Shown here: in pieces, positions 22,301-29,077 of the stretch
How the letters are laid out: each line of letters begins with the position of its first letter
Numbering within the stretch: position 1 is the first letter of the stretch
Assembly: GCF_011397635.1 (NCBI RefSeq)
Contig: NC_064767.1
Span: forward strand, 22,494,537-22,558,536
Source of the DNA: Epinephelus fuscoguttatus
Taxonomy: Eukaryota; Chordata; Actinopteri; Perciformes; Serranidae
DNA length: 64,000 nt
Direction of reading: 5' to 3'
Notes under the pieces: model-generated
The model's database searches: none
Told to the model about the DNA's origin: nothing
What the model saw: the letters and a program-made list of their open reading frames with translations, nothing else
Made by a program: the position numbers and the translations under genes

Positions 22301-25227
22301 TCACACATCTTTGGAATCGGCGTATGTTGTTTTCTCTGGCTTGTTTCTTGTGTGATCATACTTTTGTCTTTATTAGAGTACAACATGTGTTGATTTCTGT
22401 ACTCTTGATCAGTATATCTGTTATAGTTCTGTGTCAAATAATTATCTTTCATTTCATTTTCCTTATTGAGTCCGTAATACTGTTGAAGGACATGTTTGTC
22501 CTGAAAAGCTCCAGGTTGCTGTTGTCCATAATATGCTGGATTGTCTGTAGCGTCATTACTAAATGGAGGATATTGTGGGATTTGGTTTGACATGTTGGGA
22601 TTGACCACCCCAGCTGTTTTATGAGAAGATGTTCCAACTCCAAAACTCTCCCTTGACTCTATTTTCTCAAGCTCTGTATTTATACTTTGCTGATTTCCCC
22701 CTCTGTATTTGTCTCTCTGTAAATTTAGTTCCTCCTTTATCATAGCTGCTCTTTGGTAAGCCTGTGCATGTTGGTCTTTTTCCGCTAAGGCTGTTATCTC
22801 TTGTTTCCATGGAGAGACAGCTGCTTTCAGACTGAGATTTTCTGTGTCTTGGCTGTTAGTCTGTCTCCACCTATCCTGTGAGGACAAATTACTGTAATCA
22901 TGTTTGTTGTCTTTGAGCTGCTGATATCTATCCACCTTTGTGAATTCCCTTCCCACTGTTTCATTAAAATGTTGCTCAGCATTTGCCTTACTTATTAAAT
23001 ATTCTCTAGGTTGATTGTTGTCAGCATTTAGCCGCTGTGTTTCTGCCACTGTGTAAGACGGTTTAAGCCAGTATGCATCTCCTCCCAGAGTCTCTGCATT
23101 ATTGATCATGCCTTGCTTATAGGGAGTAAATGACGATAAGTCTTCATGGAGGTTCTGTCCATTAGCCAGCTGATTGCCAGCATAATTTTCAGGTATGAAG
23201 CCAGTGAACCCAGGTTGATGAACCATCTCACTTTGCATGTGAGTTGTCTGGTAATCACTTGAAGGGTATTCTGAATATTGGCCTACATGTGCAGGATAAG
23301 AATTTGGTGCTGTAAGTGCCAATCCAGGGCTTTGATACTGGTTCACATACTGATGCGAAGCCACATTTGCCCTGTTGAATTCCTCCACCTGGGGAAACTG
23401 AAAGTCTGGATCTGGAAAGTCAGGGATGTCTATTACAGTGTCTCTTGGCTCCTGGATAGACGGCTGCTTGTTCTTCTCCAGTGTTTCCAAGCCTTTAAAT
23501 TTAGTAGGACTGTAGGTGCTTTTCACTCTTTTCCTATTGTCTTTGAGATTGAAGAGTAGGCTTGTGGCTCTGGATTTGTAGTTTGACATCCTGACATCAG
23601 GAGTGGCTCCCCTGCTTTCTGCTCGCACTGGAGCATGTTCTACAGGTTGAGGGGAGGCTGCATACTGCCGGACCTCTGATGTCTCTACTTCCTGTTGTGG
23701 ATGGACTAACGGTGTGAGCAACTGGCTGATGCTGAAGGGAGTTGTGCTTGTGTTATTGCTGACAACATTCGGTGCCACTGTTTCTGCATTGTTGCCAAAG
23801 GGAATAAAATTATCATTGCTACAAAACACTCCTTGTTGATTTTCTACCATCCCTGTTGTGATACCTTGCTCTGTCATCATTTTGAGTTTTTGCTGGAGGG
23901 CTTTGACGGAGCTGATGGTGTCCTGGACACGTCGAGACATGTCGCTGGAAGGTGATGCAGTTGATGGCCGTTGAGATTGGAGCCTGTTAGATCCCAAGCT
24001 CTGCGTCCGCTTCCTGTGGGGGTAATGTCCTGTTAATTCTGACTCACAGCGCTTCTCCACGGCTGCAGCTCTCTGCAGCATTGTGGATGTTGAGGTGGGG
24101 CGCGGAAGAGAGGGAGGGACCGCAGGGGCCAAGTTATTCCTTTGGTGTCTGATGCCCCTCTCATCAAACCTATAGGGAGCCTGTGGTTGGGCCTCCAGTG
24201 AAAGCTCCCTGTACATTGGTGTCTCATACCATTTAGGGAACTCTGAACAGTGCATAAACCCTGAGACTTCTCCTCTGTGAAAGGGAAACCGGTTATGGTC
24301 CCTCCATACCTTGAAGGGACTAAACTCACTGTGAATAAAGAAGTTAGAGTTACAGTTGACCTGCGCGGACATGCTGTGTTTACTGTGGGAAGATCTCATA
24401 AAGGAAGATGCAGAATTCATGTGAGCCACTGCTGCTACTTCAGAGGAGTAGAAGTTGGTGTCTTGAGATGAGAATGGGCCAGCTGGGGGGAAATGACCAC
24501 TGTTAAAGTTCTGCTGGTAAGATGTAGAGAACTCAGAAAGTTCCCTTTGGATACTCATCAGAGCTGATTTGTCCCAGCTTGGTTCATCATTCCACTCTCT
24601 GAGTTTACCATCCATCCCTGCTCCATCCCTTTGTCCCTCTGAGTTAAAAGCTCTGATCAGAGAGGAAACTCTGGAGCGGCTTCTGCGTTGCTGTGAACTC
24701 AACTCTGTGGCTCCATTGCTGAGGAAGGACAGCTGTTCTTCCCTCAGAGATGCCTCATTTTGAGAGGTTTCCACAAAGGAGTGCTGGAATGTGGCAGAAA
24801 CCCTCCCCTGTGTCCTTTCCCCATAAACCTCCCACTGTGGATCTCTCTGGATCTCAGCCCCATACATTCCTCCATGGATCCAGTCCTGTCCGTACTGCTG
24901 CATCCTGAGACTGAAGCTCTCATGTGCTGCTCTCTTAAGTTCCTCCCTCTCCCTGTCCTCTCTGTCTCTGTCCATGCCACTCTGGCCAAAGGCCAGCTGT
25001 CTGTCTCTCTGGATGCAGGGAGAAGATGAACCCAGGTCTGAGTCATTGTAAACAGCCTCATCTCCAATGCAGAGACTCCTGAATGCTCGATCTGTCAGAC
25101 TGCTGACCTCACGGTCAGTCTCATCCAGAAAGGACCCACCGCTGGAGGTGTCACTGTAGCCTCCATCACTGTGCTTTCGATGTCCGCCACTCTTTCGGCC
25201 TGAGCGGCGCTTCTCAACTGATGTCAT
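13345..25227 (-). CDS. cefip: Cardiac-enriched FHL2-interacting protein (C10orf71 orthologue)
   Basis: One uninterrupted reading frame of 3960 codons. The ATG is the first in-frame Met: an in-frame TAG lies 15 nt upstream, and A is at -3. The N-terminus (about residues 22-64) carries GGYSDTSSGGSFLDETDREV and SSLTDRAFRSLCIGDE, the signature of vertebrate C10orf71. Near residue 3740 lies LGSGQYFVVDVPVQ followed by FFDPETGKYVQLNV, and the protein ends ITMGELEDFMEVSDW, also family-typical. Between them the protein is low-complexity and disordered: an AEQ/KAEQ-rich helical segment (about 1026-1379), a Ser/Thr/Lys/Glu-rich middle, and a charged helical region (about 2746-3330) containing the nonapeptide array. 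In mammals the protein sits at the cardiac and skeletal muscle Z-disc, binds FHL2 and modulates calcineurin-NFAT signalling; that is family knowledge, not shown here. As I recall, the human protein is about 1435 aa, so this one is nearly three times longer, mostly repeats and disordered spacer. A non-coding 5' exon is proposed separately. Confidence 0.92.
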   Translation of the reverse strand: MTSVEKRRSGRKSGGHRKHSDGGYSDTSSGGSFLDETDREVSSLTDRAFRSLCIGDEAVYNDSDLGSSSPCIQRDRQLAFGQSGMDRDREDREREELKRAAHESFSLRMQQYGQDWIHGGMYGAEIQRDPQWEVYGERTQGRVSATFQHSFVETSQNEASLREEQLSFLSNGATELSSQQRRSRSRVSSLIRAFNSEGQRDGAGMDGKLREWNDEPSWDKSALMSIQRELSEFSTSYQQNFNSGHFPPAGPFSSQDTNFYSSEVAAVAHMNSASSFMRSSHSKHSMSAQVNCNSNFFIHSEFSPFKVWRDHNRFPFHRGEVSGFMHCSEFPKWYETPMYRELSLEAQPQAPYRFDERGIRHQRNNLAPAVPPSLPRPTSTSTMLQRAAAVEKRCESELTGHYPHRKRTQSLGSNRLQSQRPSTASPSSDMSRRVQDTISSVKALQQKLKMMTEQGITTGMVENQQGVFCSNDNFIPFGNNAETVAPNVVSNNTSTTPFSISQLLTPLVHPQQEVETSEVRQYAASPQPVEHAPVRAESRGATPDVRMSNYKSRATSLLFNLKDNRKRVKSTYSPTKFKGLETLEKNKQPSIQEPRDTVIDIPDFPDPDFQFPQVEEFNRANVASHQYVNQYQSPGLALTAPNSYPAHVGQYSEYPSSDYQTTHMQSEMVHQPGFTGFIPENYAGNQLANGQNLHEDLSSFTPYKQGMINNAETLGGDAYWLKPSYTVAETQRLNADNNQPREYLISKANAEQHFNETVGREFTKVDRYQQLKDNKHDYSNLSSQDRWRQTNSQDTENLSLKAAVSPWKQEITALAEKDQHAQAYQRAAMIKEELNLQRDKYRGGNQQSINTELEKIESRESFGVGTSSHKTAGVVNPNMSNQIPQYPPFSNDATDNPAYYGQQQPGAFQDKHVLQQYYGLNKENEMKDNYLTQNYNRYTDQEYRNQHMLYSNKDKSMITQETSQRKQHTPIPKMCETQSLQPVEVKPLFEHNMQKSSLSNPDNTSGPSLANQVKDRQSAEVMARTEPAMAEHIKAQHAQAELAKGQHWAQVEQPKAESARLILAGQTGSEKVKPEQAKEELTEHERVNQAEAEHIKEEKIKEERTEKSTEKQLECAREEETQAKQIREQRVTEEQRNNTEEMGAKHLKEEQGEQVKAEQAADKRPKEENIKTKQAKTEQAGQARTGQVKTEQARREGIKAEQIEEEQVRAEQVERERMEAEQIGTEKVKAEQAEAERRKAEQAKLEKIQEQQTKAEQEKAKILEVGKVKANHIQAEHVKQEKAEKDSIHAGRVNEEQISALLSKAKERQAEQAKWEQTKLQLAKGQLTKTENMLDRAAKPAAKLTMTQQVKSEPDKVERVKTELAKAKAELAKIKEKMKGEQKDKIRNIVLTKENASKTDVPSKVNANKNEAHKDQDQAKQIHQQREESVVSRQSIDQANRGADDYERIREKYGFIDTTSPKGNKASAAGNVSSNDGSETPALSLDKVETMNNEKSKDKSSLTSKSAITNTENKEEVDNFKFSEVTESQYVYSESLKEFKLSSGNDLSTNVDKRANSDPVTDKLKDDRVEKLEKHDPLKHTDVTQQRDSDLPKSISLERKPKSTEHSVGPGKEQHFTPPKALSHKERAQTKQEILTSKIKAHAEKEISAIKEKGFAVRDGIMSKNSTKMLAGSQSSNIRQRPPSQEVSKKHESTMSSNITPKHQTEPSGIQMEPVKSVIPPSSATIPVKSVATTTQLVDHPQKQVPKEPMKSNDKVPKPPAETKQTGSHTMSSDEMAGNQKKQNQSGIKSPIQSKEKATKNMQDKQEANHVENSGKQKEGLKDNPAVNTDHLNKRKEAPSQATALDKAESSKQMSTEKGASKDDTVHEESAPSLNLVLSQNDTPVDDDSLQITGIMVTVRERKTSVNTGWGNNSTQEQMNAKEKECSNSEPDKHHPSSGLDVSKVNMSSREAGIIQPKDMAVQNTHSTVKEDQTEGGVNDPPENIQETSTPEATQNNVSENVTVKRTDLQQGSFSVNARPQRVTQLQEPLAEKGVPPTVTVPAKNKVLAETQPLLYKEDIIECETKDCSNETPKEIPANGIKTDEVKTTTKEKNPQTRPAAETNENFMAKVVNTAINDMNNPNRADARTLIKHDIQPSVKEDMSTVINPSNSRNTNDKSAPLVEEKRCDLRPPKPFDTPSPSTHITENENTDESPKHQYNETHSGENDPVEGEVHIGGIAIRVVPAVTEKDDLKMAGKHHVTTVPSDVAAANEPKQVASPSHEEKVSTLNNEDRSKDLTSSSWEKAMKDSLEDNLGAQGMLSSVRNLSDSLKTSSQQSSMSATSENTQAENRKPEKVTKSRKSVDESKIRPMEGDYFQVQGVEETIDEPSNCTNVGDKSDAVSKERELPGLLPNKAAISNESCTVGKNEVFILDESIRKTLESGSVGVQEENMKRKNRETDDNLASKQSDGPTERQSNKNEKTEAGQAILIRKHHTENHSSLSARERQKDRNLHPTRENTVKEKDEVKPKPKERVSTIPEISAIADYARLKVIVSEDEANTIQEFPPNKKEGFFPLIQTRHSRRPVFTVDPPDLSVKEKSLPTKTEVSSKVNKEPKPLVFPITDKEHQRTGMFKLGDKERQEKMLLDAKANEGVLDTGAKHAQHVKERHKSPTNHLKTQRREEQVFQTDTHKVCQVEQSIHQPNNPPLQATTSSSAVNTPRGTSVTQHLKPLDNSNPHEKLVGQVSNTEESTATKNEETGVKQQHRAKQVEKKQVSKIEEEKRAEDLRVKQMIEERRASLAEEERRAAQREEERRAKEREAIAIKIKERREKQKEAERRAEEERAAQKEEEMRAKQREQERRMKETEEKKRIKIEEECRAKLREEEERIKVNEERKRVKQREQERAAQEEQQRKAAQEEQQRKAAQEEQQRRAAQEEQQRRVAQEEQQRRAAQEEQKRVAQEEQQRRAAQEEQQRKAAQEEQQRRVAQEEQQRRVAQEEQQRRSAQEEQKRVAQEEQQRRAAQEEQQRKAAQEEQQRRAAQEEQRRSAQEEQQSKAEQEEQQRRAAQEEHQRRVAQEEEQKRAAQEEQKRRAAQEEQQRRVAQEEQQRRAAQEEQKRRAAQEEQQRRAAQEQQRRAAQEEQQRIAAQAEQQRRAAQEEKQRRAAQEEKQRRAQGEQQRRAAKEEKQSRAALTEEQRQAALIEVQRRAKQIEEKILADVEEKKKQREEEKAAQSSEREMIRKIQEQKIEEQRQRKERIKTQKEEEERRAAEKEKTILKQLEEKQVKEERNILLEKNKAALKAEEKRVAREQMLAQREDEIRAKKREEEKLAIHREKEKAIQLEEQKRAAQGTDALQYYAITSTESERKPRERQLCSPLPSQQRHNPSGPGSTEDSGPYTRTHRPHAPASPAPSLPRSNTSSPALGVKPSMFRVKDNTFRGSSFTKSVKPRFHKNFGEDFRVGSPMDRGSERGEEEQEIMRRSAGTPVYPDTGLNRLAAIKESSTFQPTYSSQDNLAPLPQHRPYSRRSIVFDEDDSRSVISNMSEDVESFATSAADLADVRGVYDYDRPESACSFSSDVSRSLGKPPTVPPKSEKALRRAQRLTTRRIRKELSKTAADSPAGVEKSPQEGSSIPSSSTEVRSSSRQAVASPHFSSPVSLAHAPTLGSSLPSSHTEHQSSHSSFYASPHATGPISLAVASPHATAPVSLPVAPANAAGPASHAAAPKTVAHIPSSPTLHHANHPAPVTQYHVETSYPQAYPLTQRKVLQDLGSGQYFVVDVPVQVKTKTFFDPETGKYVQLNVRESGQSTSRPQPQQTYPQPQLQPHMQVKLQQQSQASPAGKPLVLYQGNHGYPQGYQPPAINSVPHHRSSAPVTPHQDQQPVRESHIYGYPAPETGQNSEVHRYSPEKTPYMDTVNDKDKTYNRVYNTHGTYESFPECDTNSQLAGSSIYENESSAHSRYQSRDIITMGELEDFMEVSDW
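15700..16580 (-). repeat. cefip: 27-bp coding minisatellite (nonapeptide array) in cefip
   Basis: About 33 tandem units of nine residues with consensus RRAAQEEQQ (residues about 2885-3175). Units 6, 12, 16, 26 and 31 are eight residues long. Variants K/R, A/V/S and Q/K are spread through the array. Units 6-11 and 12-17 share the same order of variants (8-mer, then KRVAQ, RRAAQ, RKAAQ), which points to a duplicated higher-order unit of about 159 bp. Flanking sequence on both sides is charged helix without strict periodicity. Confidence 0.93.
21090..22150 (-). repeat. cefip: Degenerate AEQ-motif repeat region in cefip
   Basis: Residues about 1026-1379 are built of loosely repeated KAEQ/RAEQ/KEEQ blocks with a period near ten residues, such as VRAEQVERERMEAEQ and VKAEQAEAERRKAEQ. 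The divergence between units is much greater than in the 15.7-16.6 kb array, so this is an older repeat or one kept only by composition. Predicted to be helical, with no recognised domain. Confidence 0.7.
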
Positions 25228-25436
25228 GATGCAGGATGGCTAGCAAAGAGCACTGTGCTCAGTTGTTCAGTCATTCATGCAATCCCAGACCTCAAAATTA
25301 TACACTGTCTGCTGCTGGAGCTACAGGACCCAGAGTTTGGGGCCCTCAGTCAGGATCTTCTACAGCAAGTAGCTCCTAAGACATGGCGCCTTTTAGTTGG
25401 CCTCTGTCCAAAAATATCCTGGAATTTCTTCTTTTC
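25228..25436 (-). other. cefip: cefip 5' UTR part of the coding exon
   Basis: A strong acceptor (ctttcttttctcctgcag on the gene strand) ends at 25437, so the large exon probably runs 25436 to beyond 13345 and carries 209 nt of 5' leader. A donor to match lies at 27977/27978. Both were seen by eye only. Confidence 0.5.
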
Positions 25437-26277
25437 CTGCAGGAGAAAAGAAAGGAGAATTAGCCTGGACCTGAACATGCACTCACACAACCATTCATCT
25501 TAAAATAAAGAGCTTTATAATAGTGTTTGCATGATGTGTGTGATGTATTTCAACCTTGATCAAAGGCCTTGCTCTGATGTGAGATCATTTAAAAACCTGT
25601 AACTCATTTGGTGTTGTACTTATTTTATGATAGTTGGCCTTGATAAGAAGCTTTTTTCCCTTTGCATTAAGCAACAATGTACTGTATGTGGTTCTTAAAA
25701 CAGCTCTGCAAATCCTTCTACTCAGTCACTATGACCTTCAGAGACATGTTGTGAATAAAACTACACTGTTGCTAGGCACAGCAAAGACAGCCTCACGTGA
25801 GTTATTTTGGGAAAGCAGGGCGCATCGGTACCAACTTAGATGACCACACACACAGACACACACGCACACACACTCATGGACACAATTGACATTGGTTTAA
25901 CCGTAATCAGAGTTTTTAAGTAACGAACACAAAATGTCACATTATCAAAGTGTTAATAATAATAGGAAGTTAGACAAGTCAGACCAGCAGGTTCGACTTC
26001 CACCAAGTTGTTTCTCTTTTGAACAGAAGAGTCAGTAAGTCTGGTGATGACCAGTAAACTGACACATTACATTGAAAACTAATCTTGTGGTGAAACCCCT
26101 TTGGTTTTACTACAGTACAGACAGCAGGTGAAAAGCAGTTTAAATATCCTTACGTAGAAGCACAGCTAAATTGAGATTTCAGAGGTAAAATTAGAAAGTT
26201 TATTGCCGGTATAAGTACATAATCTCTCATCGTAAATGTTCCAGTGTGACATTTAAATTAGTAAAAGCCAACTGTGT

Positions 26278-26610
26278 TTAAAGGTCTAGTGTGTGGGATT
26301 TAGTGGCATCTAGTGTCTGAAGTTGCAGATTGCAGCCAACTGAAACTTCTCCTGCATGCCAAGTGTGTATAGGAGAACTTCGGTGGCGGACGAAAATGTG
26401 AATGGCGCTGTGTAGAGACAGTGTTTGATTAGTTCAACCTGGGCTAATGTAGAAACATGGTGGTGTCTGAGGAAGAGGACCCACCTGATATAAATGGCTC
26501 ATTCTGAGGGACTGAAAACACAGTTCTTATTTTCTGGTGATTGTACACTAAAGAAAACATGCTTATTATATTATATTTCTGCCCCTAAATTATACACACT
26601 GGACCTTTAA
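26278..26610. mobile_element. TTAA-flanked MITE
   Basis: A 333 bp non-coding element bounded by TTAA at both ends (26278-26281 and 26607-26610). Its terminal inverted repeats are about 24 bp and imperfect: aggtctagtgtgtgggattt at the left, aggtccagtgtgtataattt as the reverse complement of the right. I recognise the interior (for example 'gtagaaacatggtggtg' and 'gctcattctgagggac') from a very abundant percomorph repeat. TTAA target sites are typical of piggyBac-type transposition, so the mobilising enzyme may be of that kind; that is inference. It lies in the proposed cefip 5' intron. Confidence 0.75.
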
Positions 26611-27977
26611 ATACATTGTCATTACCAAAATGACCAATGTATAAAATAAAAAGTATATAAAGCATAAAACAAATAGCAGAGTTAAATAATAAGGTCTTTT
26701 TTGTGCAAATCTTTTTTTTCATAAATAAAATCTGTGTTTTCTGGTCTGTAAATCTGATACAGAAAAGGTCATGGGTGAGTGCTGTGACATGTGTGTATCT
26801 GTTGACGTCATAGCTTCTCCTAGCCTTGTTTCTCTCACTCATCACCAGTAAGCTGGCTGCTGCGTATAGCTCATGGAGAGCCTTCAAAACTACATTTGTA
26901 ATAAACTGGATTTAAAATGTAAAAATGATACAATGCAAAACATACTTAAAAAATAAAACTTGTGATTAAAAATACTGCTCAACATCTCAGTAATAAAATG
27001 TTCTTTCATCCAACCTAGGGCCCTCTTATAGCCTTCTCATCACACACTCCCTCCGTTGTGCTTTTAAATAAAAAGTTTGCACATTTAAATGCAACAAGGT
27101 GATGTCATGGGTATTTTCTGGTTAAATTAACTGCAGCTGCCGGGCAGCCGTCACCTTGCTCAAAATATCCAGTAGTTCATTAATATCTTCTGACCTGGAG
27201 GCTGTCCATGTCATATGAATCTACATAACAGTTACACACCGCACCTCTGTACTGCTTGGATAAATCACTATCACGTGAAACTGGTGCAGAAATTAAAGGA
27301 AGTTTAAAAATGTCATGCAACACCTTTCTCCTGAAACAAAACAGCAACTTAGGTAAGGGCATGCCTTTTATGATAACATTCACTTTCAGCATCCTAAGAA
27401 AATGTTCAAAAGACAAGAATCTTCAAACATCAGAAAGTAGCATTCAAAACTCATGCACGGTTAAGAGTAACTGACCCTAATTTGAGTCCTTTTCTGCAGC
27501 ACTAATCTCATGTCAAACTGTCAGGGTGATTTCTGTTAATTCTTGCATGTGACAGGTTTATTTTTGTCCAGTGACGGGCCTCCAACTCTAAAACCTGACA
27601 CCAAAGAGGCCTCATTTTCAGAGGCACTGTGGCCCAAACCAAGACTGACCGGCAGCAAATGTGTCAAATCTGAGAGCAGAGGGGGTATGACTAAATGTTT
27701 ATAAATGTCAGCAACTGTCAGTGGAATAAAATAAAATTCTGCTAGTCAATACCTTTAGTGAGTGAATGTGTATTTAAAGCAGAGATTTTTTTTCATACGT
27801 TTTCATTTATCTACATGAAAATGTCCACTCTTACACTTAAATTCACTAAAAAATGACAGTGCATGGATGTGTGAAAGGTTAAGTATATCTCTTGTTTCTG
27901 AGGTTTTTATTCTATATCATTCTTAAAGTGTCCCTTCTTCAGCATGAACAAGAATGTAGAGTGAGCTGTTGTCTTAC

Positions 27978-28305
27978 CTTCCAGTTTTATAATCCATAAC
28001 ATGGGCCTTATCGTAAAACGCTCCCCAAAAAGGCCGTGCTGATCTGATCCTGCCCTCTCACCTCACACAAGCCCTCTCTGGCACCTCTGACTCTTCCTAT
28101 TGACAACAATCCAAAGCAAAAACCTCTATGTAGTCCACAGTCAGGTCTTTGAGCATCTGACCAGAGGCGGGCAGCGGGGCTTGGGGCTGGTGACCAGACA
28201 GAAATAGAGGAGTTGTCCCAGAGAGAGTGTCCACCATGGGGGGACAGAATGAGGGCTTGAGCTCGCATGCAGATCTGTGAGATCCTTTGGTGTCGAGTGT
28301 CACAC
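27978..28305 (-). other. cefip: Candidate cefip non-coding first exon
   Basis: On the gene strand a good donor (ctggaag then gtaagac) falls at 27978/27977. It pairs with the acceptor at 25437 to give an intron of 2541 bp. A TATA-like box lies just upstream at 28331-28340, so transcription would start near 28305. The exon would carry two overlapping ATG frames, 28268-28008 (86 codons) and 28237-28097 (46 codons). Neither resembles a protein I know. Alternatively this is an unrelated small transcript. Confidence 0.4.
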
Positions 28306-28328
28306 GGATGAAACAAACAGCCTCTCAA

Positions 28329-28338
28329 CTATTTATAA
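28329..28338 (-). promoter_or_regulatory. cefip: TATA box / MEF2-type motif
   Basis: CTATTTATAA matches the MEF2 consensus YTAWWWWTAR. Its reverse complement provides a TATAAATAG box in the cefip direction, about 25-30 bp before the proposed exon 1. A shared TATA/MEF2 box would suit a muscle gene. There is no functional evidence, and AT-rich matches occur by chance. Confidence 0.4.
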
Positions 28339-29041
28339 ATCTGGACGGCTAACTGTCGACCATTAGCAGTGAGAGTTAATAGTCACAAAGTGTTAAAACT
28401 GGCTGAGGAGGTTGTGGGGTCAAAACCAGGAGAAAAACCTAATATCCTAAAGGTGTGTTATTATTGTGGGTGTTGGGTGGAGGCGGGAATGTAGTTTGGG
28501 TGCCCCTCTGGGAGATATAAATAGCTCATTTGCCTCACGCTAGAGTGCCACCCTCTTCGTTGAACAGAACTGCCAAGTACTATATGGAGTGTCAACAAGT
28601 GGCTTCTGGTCACCACCTGCTATCATCACCATAGACTCAAATATAGCCTTCTATTGACCATGAGACCATATGACAGACAGGTTTCAGCAGATTTAGTTTT
28701 CATTTTTAAGAAGTGTTTTCATTTAAGGTTAAAGGTTTTTTTATTCAATGGCACACATCAGAGATGTTTGTGGATTTCACACTCAACTATGGAAGTCTAA
28801 TCTCCCTCGCTACAGCCTCACTCACCCCCCAGCTGAAAAGGCCATAAGGCAGAGGAAGGGGAGGAACTGTACCTCCCCCTTTCACCCCTGATTCTCCCTC
28901 CCCTCCGACAGCCCGCTGCTATAATAGGAGATTGCTGTAGCAGATAGTTTCCTGGGATTCTTGGCGGGTGCAGGGCTGGTCTGGCGGGATGATGGACACA
29001 CACACATGGGCCCTAATGGAGACGCACTCCTCCATGTATGC

Positions 29042-29077
<36 letters not shown>

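Noticed and set aside
28008-28328. 106-codon and 68-codon frames as independent genes
   Set aside because: Their listed starts are TTG and GTG. From true ATGs they shorten to 86 and 46 codons, with no recognisable domain. They are kept only as possible upstream ORFs of cefip.
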